Below, piece by piece: positions 54,806-63,211 of a DNA stretch of 64,000 bases. Under the pieces are notes generated by a model. It did not search any database. It was not told the origin of the DNA and saw only the letters and a list, made by a program, of their open reading frames with translations. How positions within the stretch are numbered: position 1 is the first letter of the stretch; every line of letters begins with the position of its first letter. Source of the stretch: Komarekiella atlantica HA4396-MV6 (lineage in GTDB: Bacteria > Cyanobacteriota > Cyanobacteriia > Cyanobacteriales > Nostocaceae); the NCBI GenBank assembly GCA_019359395.1, contig JAHHHK010000001.1, positions 248,001 to 312,000 of the forward strand. Direction: 5' to 3'. The translations under genes and the position numbers were made by a program.

Positions 54806-56299
54806 ATGACAGTAGCGGGTAAGGCAACCAAATTTGAGTACAAAGCACTGCACAAGCCTAATCAGCTGAACTATGGCAGTGGGCAAACAGCAGTGATTAC
54901 AGGATGGACGGTCAAGCAGGCGATCGCTAAACACCTGCAACCGCAAGAGTATGCTGTAATTGGGCAGTTGTACTCGCCCACACGGGGGATAAACTTACTG
55001 ATTCGCAATTTACTGTTTAATCCCCACGTCCGCTTTTTGGTTGTTCTCAACGCTTCTAAGGAAGATAAGAACGCAGGTGCATGTGAGTGCTTGCTGGACT
55101 TTTTCCGTAATGGTGTTGAAGAAAGTTTAAGCGATATTGGGCGCAGAGCTTGGGTAATTCGCTCTCCCATCCCTGGTTACATAGATATTGAAATTGATAT
55201 TAATACCTTAGAAAAACTGCGGAATTCTGTAGAGTATAAAGAAGTAAAATCAATTACTGAAGCAGTTAATCTAGTTAAGTCTTATGCTCAACGTGAAATA
55301 CTTGAGCCTTGGGGTTTGCGGCTAGAATTTCCTATGTCTAACGTTGAGCCAACTGTTTTACCAGGAACACGTTACGGACACAGAATAGAAGGTAAGACCA
55401 TAGCTGAAACTTGGGTAAAAATCATTCATCGGATTAAGACAACAGGAACAATTAGACCAACTGGCTATGATGGGCAATGGCAAGAATTAATCGATTTAAT
55501 GGCAATCATTAATGATGAGCCTGCTGATTTCTACTTTCCCGAACCTAATTATTTACCAATTGACCGACCTTTTCTTGAAGAATACGTTTCGCAGATTTTA
55601 GATGATGCGCCCTATCGAGAAGGGTTGAAATATACATACGGTCAGCGTTTACGTTCTTGGTTCGGGCGCGACCAAATTGGGCAGGTAATTCAAAAATTAA
55701 TAGGAGAAATTGATGCTGCTAGTGCAGTGATGAATCTATGGGATGTAAAAGACCACGAGAAAGGTGGTAGCCCTTGTCTTAATCACATTTGGTTGAGAGT
55801 TGTTGATAATGAGTTATCACTAACTGCAACTCTTAGAAGCAATGATATGTTTGCTGCATGGCCCGCAAATGCTATGGGATTGAGGGCTTTGCAACGACAT
55901 ATTAGGGATGAAATTGCTAAGCGTTCTGAATATGAATTAAACATGGGCCCACTGATTACTATCAGTCAGAGCGCTCATATATATGATGATACCTGGGATA
56001 ATGCGGAGAGGTTAATTGCAAATCAATACGCTACAATTTTGAACCAGCGTAGCTATTATGACCCCTCCGGCAATTTCCTAATTGAAGTCGATAGCAAAGA
56101 AATAGTTATTTCTCATACAACCGCTGGTAGTGGTGAGGTGATTAAGTCTTATCGTGGCAAAAACCCACTCAACTTATTAAGAGAGATTTGTGCTACTTCT
56201 CCAGCAATTCAGCCTGAACATACTGGTTATTTAGGTATCGAACTGCAAAAGGCTAGTAACTGTATTAAAAGTTGCCAGCCTTATATTCAGGATCAGTAA
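54806..56299 (+). CDS. Two-domain thymidylate-synthase-like protein (DUF4346-like N-domain)
   Basis: 497 residues. Residues about 25-165 resemble the DUF4346/MtrA-like domain ('YAVIGQLYSPTRGINLLIRN', 'NPHVRFLVVLNASKEDKNAGACECLLDFFRNGVEE'). From about 210 on, a ThyA-type fold appears: catalytic Cys324 in 'GGSPCLNHIWLRV', 'LRSNDMFAAWPANAMGLRAL' with the Asn that selects dUMP over dCMP, and 'GPLITISQSAHIYDDTWDNAE', the SAHIY block. Spacing fits methanogen-type thymidylate synthase more than E. coli ThyA. It could make dTMP with a C1 donor or a modified pyrimidine. It leads a co-directional row of deoxypyrimidine genes. Confidence 0.78.
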   Translation: MTVAGKATKFEYKALHKPNQLNYGSGQTAVITGWTVKQAIAKHLQPQEYAVIGQLYSPTRGINLLIRNLLFNPHVRFLVVLNASKEDKNAGACECLLDFFRNGVEESLSDIGRRAWVIRSPIPGYIDIEIDINTLEKLRNSVEYKEVKSITEAVNLVKSYAQREILEPWGLRLEFPMSNVEPTVLPGTRYGHRIEGKTIAETWVKIIHRIKTTGTIRPTGYDGQWQELIDLMAIINDEPADFYFPEPNYLPIDRPFLEEYVSQILDDAPYREGLKYTYGQRLRSWFGRDQIGQVIQKLIGEIDAASAVMNLWDVKDHEKGGSPCLNHIWLRVVDNELSLTATLRSNDMFAAWPANAMGLRALQRHIRDEIAKRSEYELNMGPLITISQSAHIYDDTWDNAERLIANQYATILNQRSYYDPSGNFLIEVDSKEIVISHTTAGSGEVIKSYRGKNPLNLLREICATSPAIQPEHTGYLGIELQKASNCIKSCQPYIQDQ

Positions 56300-56542
56300 G
56301 CAAAAAAACCGTAATCCATACAAGTATTTAACAGTGCTTACATAAACATTAGCGACATAAAATTAACCTGTATTTTGCAATACACTAGAACATAGCTTAA
56401 AATACGTGTAGCAAAAGTAGCATTTTAATTAAAAAAGTTAGGGCGTCTTATTTAGCTACTGATTAAATGCGCTTGACTTTATAACTACATTTAAATGTGT
56501 TTGTAGAAAGTTCTAGTGGTTTGTGAAATAAAGGAGTATTGG

Positions 56543-57307
56543 ATGTCAGTCTTGAGCGATAGAGATATTATTAGGGAACTTGGTAAAAGTATACTTTTTC
56601 ATCCTCTCAAGCCAGGTAGTATTAATGCTTGTGATTTATGTCTAACCGCTAGCGAATATGCATATGCTATTGGACAGCAAAAACGTTTGGCTATTGAAAC
56701 AGAACCAAAGAAAGACAAGCCTGGTGAAGAACAGCAATTTTTCTACATACCACCAAGGGATACAGCTCTAGTATGGACTGATGAATCAATCTGGCTAAAT
56801 AATTATATGTGCGGTTTGATTAACTCAAGGGTGGGTTTAGTCTCTCAAGGTCTAGGCCATCTTGGAACCAGGGTTAATCCTTCTTGGTCAGGTGTTTTGT
56901 GCATAGCCCTTCATAATGTCTCAAATGAACCACTAAGAATTAATGTTAGAGACATTAATGAACCGATTGCCTATTTAATGGTTCAAAAATTAAGTTCCCA
57001 ATCTTCCAAAAACGGGAATATAGATATTCCGGCAAGGCTTGATATTCTTAATAATCTGCCTAATACTAATGAAATATATGCGTTTTTCTCTAAAAGAAAA
57101 AATAAATGGATGTCAGATGATAAAATTCAACTAAAAACCCTCTTACTTGAATCACATGAGTATAAGAAACTTAAACGAGGATTTAGTGACATATTTCTAC
57201 GAATTTTAGGTTCAGATGAACAGACTAGGTGGACGGCAATAGCTGCAATAGGAACAATATTATCAGCTTTTTTTGCAGTACTTCCTTTACTTATGGAAAA
57301 AAGGTAA
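56543..57307 (+). CDS. Membrane-anchored dCTP deaminase/dUTPase-fold protein, catalytic Glu absent
   Basis: 254 residues from ATG 56543, preceded by AAAGGAG. The opening MSVLSDRDIIRELGKSILFH and 'PLKPGSINACDLCLTASEYA' match the N-terminus of dCTP deaminase (LSDRDI ... PxSxDLxLG). Residues 91-150 ('GLINSRVGLVSQGLGHLGTR', 'VNPSWSGVLCIALHNVSNEP', 'PIAYLMVQKL') align with the dUTPase-fold core. At the catalytic position, where deaminases have Glu in 'VLE' after DPGW(S)G, this protein has Ala122. Residues 160-225 are charged and helical; 229-251 form one hydrophobic segment, WTAIAAIGTILSAFFAVLPL, with the short tail MEKR. So it looks like a nucleotide-binding but perhaps inactive sensor fixed to the membrane. 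The DNA is AT-richer than its neighbours. Confidence 0.7.
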   Translation: MSVLSDRDIIRELGKSILFHPLKPGSINACDLCLTASEYAYAIGQQKRLAIETEPKKDKPGEEQQFFYIPPRDTALVWTDESIWLNNYMCGLINSRVGLVSQGLGHLGTRVNPSWSGVLCIALHNVSNEPLRINVRDINEPIAYLMVQKLSSQSSKNGNIDIPARLDILNNLPNTNEIYAFFSKRKNKWMSDDKIQLKTLLLESHEYKKLKRGFSDIFLRILGSDEQTRWTAIAAIGTILSAFFAVLPLLMEKR

Positions 57308-57363
57308 GGATATTTTGTAAGTTAATCAAAAGGAAAATATTATCTATTTAATATGTAAATACT

Positions 57364-57822
57364 ATGAACAAAGTATATGTATCTGGTGCATTGACTGATG
57401 TAGTAAATCTATCAGAAACCAAAGCACTTTATGAAAAAATAGGCTTGCTTTGTCAGGAAATAGGTCTTCAGGCTTATGTTCCACACAAACAAACTGATCC
57501 AATAAATAATCCCGATATTAGTCCTCGTGAGGTTTTTGACCAAGATAAATATCAGGTTAGTAGATCAGACTTAGTTATTGCTTATCTTGGCTCACTTTCC
57601 TTTGGTGTAGGAATGGAGTTAGCTTATGCAGAAACAAACAAAATTCCTATTATTCTTTTATATGAAACAGGTAAACGGATATCACGATTTCCACGCGGCA
57701 TTCCCTCTGTGATTGCTGAAATACAGTTTCACGATCATGAAGATGCTCTGAACCAACTTAGAAATATTTTAACGAAGTGGAACCCAGAGCATCCACAGTT
57801 TTCGTTGCCAGCAAGGCAGTAA
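57364..57822 (+). CDS. Nucleoside 2-deoxyribosyltransferase/DNPH1-like protein
   Basis: 152 residues. 'NKVYVSGALTDVVNLSETKALYEKIGLLCQEIGLQAYVPH' gives the Rossmann-like start with substrate loop; 'SRSDLVIAYLGSLSFGVGMELAYAETNKIPIILLYE' holds the DSxGxGxE-like block with Glu85 as the probable catalytic nucleophile. The family cleaves or exchanges the glycosidic bond of deoxynucleosides or dNMPs. It lies 56 bases after the dCTP-deaminase-like gene and 24 bases before the dCMP deaminase gene, so the three are probably co-transcribed. Confidence 0.78.
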   Translation: MNKVYVSGALTDVVNLSETKALYEKIGLLCQEIGLQAYVPHKQTDPINNPDISPREVFDQDKYQVSRSDLVIAYLGSLSFGVGMELAYAETNKIPIILLYETGKRISRFPRGIPSVIAEIQFHDHEDALNQLRNILTKWNPEHPQFSLPARQ

Positions 57823-57846
57823 AATAAAGTTTGAAATTGACAGATT

Positions 57847-58419
57847 ATGCAAAATATTTCTCCAGTCGAAGAACGCCACCAAAGACCAACATGGGATGAA
57901 TACTTTTTGATGTTGGCCAAACTTACAGCTACTCGCTCAACGTGTTTAGCTTTTCCAGTAGGTGCTGTAATTGTTAAAAATAAACAGGTAGTAGCTACAG
58001 GTTACAATGGCTCACCATCAGGTTCAGCTCACTGTACTGCTCAGGGCTACTGCTATCCAGGTTTAAGTAGCTGCGATGCTAGTAAAACTCTACCATCAAG
58101 GGCTGTACATGCAGAAGCAAATGCGATCGCCCAAGCAGCAAAGCATGGAACCTCCACAGATGGTGCAAGTATTTACGTCACTCTAGAACCTTGCCTCTCT
58201 TGTTTGAAGTTAATTATCTCCGCAGGAATTCAGGAGGTGTTCTATGAAACTTCTTTCAACGGCGGAGAGAACGCCTTGGTGAGAGATACCTTTATTAATG
58301 AAGGTTTAGTTACTTTTAAACAGATTGAGCTACCTGAAGCAACGGCACAACAAGCTGCTCAATTTCTCCTAAACCCGACATCTGTTGCTAGAGCAGTGAG
58401 GTGTGTTTACGAAGTTTAA
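57847..58419 (+). CDS. Deoxycytidylate deaminase
   Basis: 190 residues. Zinc site: His88-Ala-Glu90 in 'RAVHAEANAIAQAA' and Cys116/Cys119 in 'VTLEPCLSCLKLI'. 'STCLAFPVGAVIVKNKQVVATGYNGSPSGSAHC' is typical of dCMP deaminase (ComEB-type), which turns dCMP to dUMP, the substrate of thymidylate synthase. Extra Cys in 'AHCTAQGYCYPGLSSCD' suit a second zinc site seen in dCMP deaminases. The last gene of the row; the next gene is convergent. Confidence 0.88.
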   Translation: MQNISPVEERHQRPTWDEYFLMLAKLTATRSTCLAFPVGAVIVKNKQVVATGYNGSPSGSAHCTAQGYCYPGLSSCDASKTLPSRAVHAEANAIAQAAKHGTSTDGASIYVTLEPCLSCLKLIISAGIQEVFYETSFNGGENALVRDTFINEGLVTFKQIELPEATAQQAAQFLLNPTSVARAVRCVYEV

Positions 58420-58472
58420 TACAGCCTCTTATTTAAGAGTATTAAATTTAAAAACTCAAATCCTTGGATCGT

Positions 58473-59009
58473 TTAGGGGCGATGACTGCGGCGGATTTCT
58501 GTAATTTGATCTGCTACATCTAGGAGAGATTTCGGCATTTCGGGCCCTGTGAGAATGATATCGACATGGGGAGGGCGTTTTGCTAGAAATGCTAAAACTT
58601 CTGTTTCGGGAATTAAACCAAAGTTAATCGCTAAACTTAGTTCATCTAAAACTACGAGAGAATATTTACTTTCGCATACTACTTGTTGTGTATATTGCCA
58701 CAATTTTTGTAAGGCTTGGTTCTCCGGTTCGTCTAAGTGTGGTGTATCAATACAACGAGGCAAATCGCAGCGAATCCAGTCTAAATTTTGTCCTAGTTGT
58801 ATAGGTCGCTCCTGCCCTTGGCGAATGCCTCCCTTGAGGAATTGTACTATTAACACTGGTGTGCCTTGACCGGCAATCCTCAATGATTGAGCCATAACGC
58901 TCGTAAAAAAGTTACGATGTGAACTGGTGAAAACTTGCACTAAACCTTCAACTGGGTATGGTGAGGTAAGAGTAGAATTTATACTTTTGGTTTCTAATTG
59001 AGCAACCAT
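58473..59009 (-). CDS. CobO-like corrinoid adenosyltransferase homolog without P-loop
   Basis: 178 residues. The overall pattern 'EGLVQVFTSSHRNFFTSVMA', 'AGQGTPVLIVQFLKGG', 'DLPRC' and 'SLVVLDELSLAINFGLI' with 'DIILTGPEMPKSLLDVADQITEI' is that of cob(I)yrinic acid a,c-diamide adenosyltransferase (CobA/CobO). The Walker A normally found in 'VFTGDGKGKTTAA' is replaced by SSHRNFFT, so ATP binding in the usual way is doubtful. It is annotated in cyanobacteria as a P-loop NTPase family protein. Role uncertain. Confidence 0.8.
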   Translation of the reverse strand: MVAQLETKSINSTLTSPYPVEGLVQVFTSSHRNFFTSVMAQSLRIAGQGTPVLIVQFLKGGIRQGQERPIQLGQNLDWIRCDLPRCIDTPHLDEPENQALQKLWQYTQQVVCESKYSLVVLDELSLAINFGLIPETEVLAFLAKRPPHVDIILTGPEMPKSLLDVADQITEIRRSHRP

Positions 59010-59352
59010 AGATTAAGTTTAAAAAGTTACAACAAATTAAAAAGCTTTTGCTGAGAGTAGTTGTTACAAATCTGCCTGTCTAATCAGTCTGTTTTTTATA
59101 AACATAGTCTCTTGAGCAAATTGCCTTCTTAGTCAAACACTACATTTGTACTAAAGTCAAGAGCTATTTCGATTTACTTTATCGTAGTTTTCCTAGAATT
59201 AGTCGTAAAAATTAAAACATTCAATCGGTAGTTCTAGTTAAATGAAAAGCCGAAATTAGGGGCTAATTATCATCAAATGTTAGATTTATCAACTGTTTGG
59301 GCAAAACAGAGTTAGAAAGTAATAAATTTGACACGATGAGGAGTGAATTGTT
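59010..59352. other. Divergent spacer
   Basis: 343 AT-rich bases between the minus-strand CobO-like gene and the plus-strand adenylate-kinase-like gene. No gene, array or clear operator is seen. Confidence 0.5.
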
Positions 59353-59907
59353 GTGAGATTGGTGATTCTGGGAGGTTCAGGATCGGGAAAAAGCACTCAA
59401 GCACAGAGGCTTTGCAGATACTTTGATATTCCTCAGATTTCCACAGGTGATATTTTACGGGAGGCGATCGCTAATCTGAGCCAATTGGGTCATCATGCAC
59501 GGGTATACGTAGAAAAAGGAGAGCTAGCCCCGGATGAAATGATGATTGAATTGATCCGAAGTCGCTTTAAACAACCAGATATTAATTGTGGTTGGGTATT
59601 AGAAGGTTATCCCCGTACTGCCTTCCAAGCTGAGGAATTAGATTTTTGGTTAGATAATTTAGGACAAAAGCTAGACTGGGCAATTTATCTACAAGTACCA
59701 GAGGCAGTTATGGTTAGTCGCTCTTTGGGGCGTTCTTTGCCAGATGATCAACCTGAAATCGTGCAGCGCCGTGTAGAAATATTCTACGATCGCACCATTC
59801 CGATTTTGGAATATTACGACCGCCGTCGCCGTCTATTGACTATTAATGGCGACCAGTCACCAGATATGGTACAGCAAAATATTCTAACTCTGCTCTCAAC
59901 TCCTTAG
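59353..59907 (+). CDS. Adenylate kinase family protein
   Basis: 184 residues from GTG 59353, with GAGGAGTG upstream. P-loop 'ILGGSGSGKSTQAQ', NMP-binding 'IPQISTGDILREAI' and 'GWVLEGYPRTAFQAEEL' are as in adenylate kinase. The LID region ('SRSLGRSLPDDQPEIVQRRVEIFYDRTIPILEYYDRR') is short and lacks a zinc site. It transfers phosphate between ATP and AMP or another NMP. The cell probably has a second adk near the ribosomal protein genes, so this paralog may have different specificity. Confidence 0.9.
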   Translation: MRLVILGGSGSGKSTQAQRLCRYFDIPQISTGDILREAIANLSQLGHHARVYVEKGELAPDEMMIELIRSRFKQPDINCGWVLEGYPRTAFQAEELDFWLDNLGQKLDWAIYLQVPEAVMVSRSLGRSLPDDQPEIVQRRVEIFYDRTIPILEYYDRRRRLLTINGDQSPDMVQQNILTLLSTP

Positions 59908-60098
59908 AAAAAGATGTTTGTTGAGATCAATTTTTGGTATTCCTGCTTACTTAAAATTTCATCTTGGATCTTGAAAGTATATTTTTTATCTCATACTTTA
60001 TACTTAACCTTTTAACTGGATGCTGACCCTACGATACAGCACTCAGATGATTTACAACACTAAGGTAATCTTAAGGTATTCTATTTGAGGCAACTCCA

Positions 60099-60845
60099 AT
60101 GGCTTGGCAGCGTCCAGACGGTCGTCTTCCCTACGAACTCCGTCCAATTAGCTTTTACCCTAGTTTCACTCGCTTTGCTCCCGGTTCTGTTCTGATAAAA
60201 TGCGGGGATACTCAGGTACTTTGTACCGTTAGCGTTACTCAAGGAGTTCCCAAATTTCTTGAAGGAACTGGTAAAGGCTGGCTAACTGCTGAGTATCGGA
60301 TGCTGCCATCAGCCACCCAAAAACGCCAAGAAAGGGAGTTATTGAAATTATCTGGACGGACGCAAGAAATTCAACGCTTAATTGGACGCAGTTTAAGAGC
60401 AGCAGTGGATTTTGAGGCACTTGGAGAACGCACGCTGACTGTGGATGCTGATGTATTGCAAGCAGATGCCGGAACTAGAACAACAGCAATTACAGGCTCT
60501 TTTGTGGCGTTAGCTCATGCGGTTTCTCAATTGTTGCAGCAGGGGGTGTTGGAGCGATCGCCCTTATCCGGGCAGGTGGCAGCGGTATCTGTAGGATTAT
60601 TACAGGGAGAGCCATTTTTAGATCTGAATTATACCGAAGACGTAGCTGCAACAGTAGATTTTAATGTAGTGATGAATCAACACCTGGAAATCATTGAAGT
60701 CCAAGGAACGGCTGAGGAAGGTAGCTTTAGCCGCACTCAGTTGAATCAACTGCTAGATTCTGCCCAAAAAGGAATTCAGCAATTGTTAACCGCTCAACGC
60801 CAAGCGATCGCCGATTGGGAAACGCTATTTCTAGGAGATTGGTAA
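60099..60845 (+). CDS. rph: Ribonuclease PH
   Basis: 248 residues. '[42 protein letters not shown]' , '[46 protein letters not shown]' and '[17 protein letters not shown]' are the conserved RNase PH segments. It trims the 3' end of pre-tRNA phosphorolytically as a hexamer. Full length. Confidence 0.96.
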   Translation: MAWQRPDGRLPYELRPISFYPSFTRFAPGSVLIKCGDTQVLCTVSVTQGVPKFLEGTGKGWLTAEYRMLPSATQKRQERELLKLSGRTQEIQRLIGRSLRAAVDFEALGERTLTVDADVLQADAGTRTTAITGSFVALAHAVSQLLQQGVLERSPLSGQVAAVSVGLLQGEPFLDLNYTEDVAATVDFNVVMNQHLEIIEVQGTAEEGSFSRTQLNQLLDSAQKGIQQLLTAQRQAIADWETLFLGDW

Positions 60846-60879
60846 TTGGCTATTGATTATTTATTCAACTTAATATATA

Positions 60880-60970
60880 CCCCAATCCTCAATCCCCAGT
60901 CCCCAATCCCCATTGCCCCTTATCCCCAAAGGGGGCCCCGAGTTCCCCAATCCCCAGTCCCCAATCCCCG
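60880..60970. repeat. CCCCAATCC-type low-complexity repeat
   Basis: CCCCAATCCCCAGTCCCCAATCC units before and after a GGGGCCCC core lie between rph and pgl. Related CCCAATCCC runs also flank the SRAP gene at about 46870-46890. Confidence 0.75.
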
Positions 60971-61056
60971 ATGTTAAAAGTTTCAAAAGTTAAAAAGGGG
61001 AATTGTAATAAGTTAGGTATTGTATTGCTGGAAGTCGGCAACATGATCATCAAGCC

Positions 61057-61797
61057 ATGAAGAAAACAGTTGAAGTTTTACCCAATCAGTCAGCACTAGT
61101 TGCACGAGCGCTAGAATTGATTCTCTCAGAGTTAGAAACTGCCATTGAGCAGCGGGGGCGATTTACAATAGCCTTATCTGGCGGCAGTACACCTAAGCCT
61201 TTGTATGAGGCGATTGCCAGTCAAAAACTGCCTTGGGATAAAATTCATGTGTTTTGGGGGGATGAACGTTTTGTTCCACCAGATCATCTTGATAGCAATG
61301 AACTAATGTCGCGTCGTGCATGGCTAGATCGCGTTAATATCCCAGCAGCCAACATTCACGCCGTACCGACTTTGGAAGCCGAACCAGGGCTAGCAGCGGC
61401 TAAGTATGAACAACATCTCCAAGAATTTTTTAAGTCTTCACCCGGAGAGTTTCCTTCATTAGATGTAATATTACTAGGAATGGGTGATGATGCACATACC
61501 GCATCTCTGTTTCCTCACACAGAGGCTCTCAAAGTACGCGATCGCCTCATTACTGTAGGTAACAAAGACGCAAACCCCCGCATAACCTTCACTTACCCCT
61601 TCATCAACTCTGCTCGCAGTGTGATTTTTCTGGTTGCTGGTGCTAATAAACGACCAGCTTTGGCTCAAGTCTTTGCGCCTGTAGCTGACGATTTCACTTA
61701 CCCATCCCGCTTGATTCAGCCTCAAGGAAAACTTTGCTGGTTGCTGGATGCAGCAGCCGCTTCGGAACTCCAACCTGAAATTTTCGATCAAGAGTAA
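61057..61797 (+). CDS. pgl: 6-phosphogluconolactonase
   Basis: 246 residues. 'RFTIALSGGSTPKPLYEAIA', 'VFWGDERFVPPDHLDSN' and 'LLGMGDDAHTASLFPHTEAL' are the family signatures of the DevB/Pgl type. It hydrolyses 6-phosphogluconolactone in the oxidative pentose phosphate pathway, which supplies NADPH in the dark and in heterocysts. Start ATG 61057. Confidence 0.95.
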   Translation: MKKTVEVLPNQSALVARALELILSELETAIEQRGRFTIALSGGSTPKPLYEAIASQKLPWDKIHVFWGDERFVPPDHLDSNELMSRRAWLDRVNIPAANIHAVPTLEAEPGLAAAKYEQHLQEFFKSSPGEFPSLDVILLGMGDDAHTASLFPHTEALKVRDRLITVGNKDANPRITFTYPFINSARSVIFLVAGANKRPALAQVFAPVADDFTYPSRLIQPQGKLCWLLDAAAASELQPEIFDQE

Positions 61798-62036
61798 TTG
61801 TTAGAATCTAAAGCTAGGATTGCTCCTCTGCCGAACTTCCAATGCTGTTAAAGTTCCGTAGCATCTACAGATAGCGCCGATTCGCCGTGTCCGCGTACAA
61901 GCCAGCGTCTCGTAGAGAGCGGCGGTTTCCGCCGTCACAACTCTCTGGCACACTGTCTTAAAGTAGAAGTGTCTACGGAGTTATCTCTAATTGCCAGTGA
62001 TAATTTTACGATGATCTTGAACAAAGGTTAATATCG

Positions 62037-62918
62037 ATGATCGTCTGCCCTAATTGCAATCATCCCAACCCTGATGGTGCTGTCCAGTGTGAAGCTTGCT
62101 ATACGCCATTACCAGCGAATACTAACTGTCCCAGTTGTGGGGCAACTGTGCAGGCAGATGCCGCTTTCTGCGGTCAGTGTGGTTATAACTTGCACTCAGC
62201 ACCCGCTGCACACGTTGCAACAGCAGTAACACCAACAGTGGCTCCCGACATTCCTGTGGAAGTACCGCCATTAGTTACCCCTGATCCACTTTTAGAACTT
62301 TCACAACCAGATTCGTTAGAAATCGGCAGTACCAACTCTCGTCTCCCTGTTGCTTCATCTTTACCACCAACAGCAGTGGCAGTTCAACCACAGGAAACTG
62401 CTATGGAAAACAGCCCCCCAACGCCACCGCCAAGCGTCCCTAATCAACCCGTATTTGAGCAAGAAATCCCGACTCCACCACCTCTAGAACCAGTAGCTAC
62501 TCAACCAACACCACCCCCTGAACCAGTCTCAGCCCCACAATCTCCTCTGCCAGCAGCAAATGTAACTGCTGCCAGAACTCAATTGCAGCAGGTGACAGCG
62601 CGGTTGTTCCACGTACAAAGTGACCGAGAAATTGAATTGCCGCAAAATCTGAGTGTCATTCATATCGGTAAGCCTAATGACCGTATTCCTCCAGATATAG
62701 ATGTGTCAGGATTTCCCAATTCGGAAATTGTTTCACGGATTCATGCAGATATTCGCCTTGAAGCAGGCGCTCACTACATAGAAGATGTAGGCAGTTCTAA
62801 TGGTACTTACATTAATAATTTGCCGCTATCATCGGGGAATCGACATCGCTTGCGAGCAGGCGATCGCATCAGCCTAGGTAAGGGAGACATGGTAACATTC
62901 ATTTTTCAACTGTCTTAG
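62037..62918 (+). CDS. Double zinc-ribbon and FHA-domain protein
   Basis: 293 residues. Two zinc ribbons in the first 52 residues (CPNC..CEAC, CPSCG..CGQCG), a Pro/Thr/Gln-rich linker (about 53-185), and a C-terminal FHA domain: 'VIHIGKPND', 'SEIVSRIHADIRLEAGAHYIEDVGSSNGTYINN' with the phosphothreonine-binding Arg-Ser and SSNG loops. The protein should bind phosphothreonine partners of Ser/Thr kinases, abundant in Nostoc. No kinase gene is adjacent. Confidence 0.92.
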   Translation: MIVCPNCNHPNPDGAVQCEACYTPLPANTNCPSCGATVQADAAFCGQCGYNLHSAPAAHVATAVTPTVAPDIPVEVPPLVTPDPLLELSQPDSLEIGSTNSRLPVASSLPPTAVAVQPQETAMENSPPTPPPSVPNQPVFEQEIPTPPPLEPVATQPTPPPEPVSAPQSPLPAANVTAARTQLQQVTARLFHVQSDREIELPQNLSVIHIGKPNDRIPPDIDVSGFPNSEIVSRIHADIRLEAGAHYIEDVGSSNGTYINNLPLSSGNRHRLRAGDRISLGKGDMVTFIFQLS

Positions 62919-62998
62919 CTGATTGTTAATCAGAGCATCACAAAGGCGGCGGATAACTATGGTCGTTATAGCGGTTCTCGCTTACGTGAGGTATACCC

Positions 62999-63025
62999 GT
63001 AGGGGCATGGCAGCCATGCCCCTAC
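62999..63025. repeat. 13-bp-arm palindrome after FHA gene
   Basis: GTAGGGGCATGGC, one A, then the exact reverse complement. Located 81 bases after the FHA stop. It fits an interspersed palindromic repeat of Nostoc and may serve as a transcription end. Confidence 0.7.
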
Positions 63026-63211
63026 ACCTGGTGATGTAATGTTGTACTGTATCTAAATGGGAACCGTTATATATGTAGCGTCTTAGTTTAACACCGTCGC
63101 TTTGATGTGAAAATTGCTGCATTCTCCAGCAAATCCAGGACTTGATTAATTACACTAGGATGGATGAAAGTACACTCCGGTAATTGAGATAATTACGTTC
63201 AGGAATGATCC

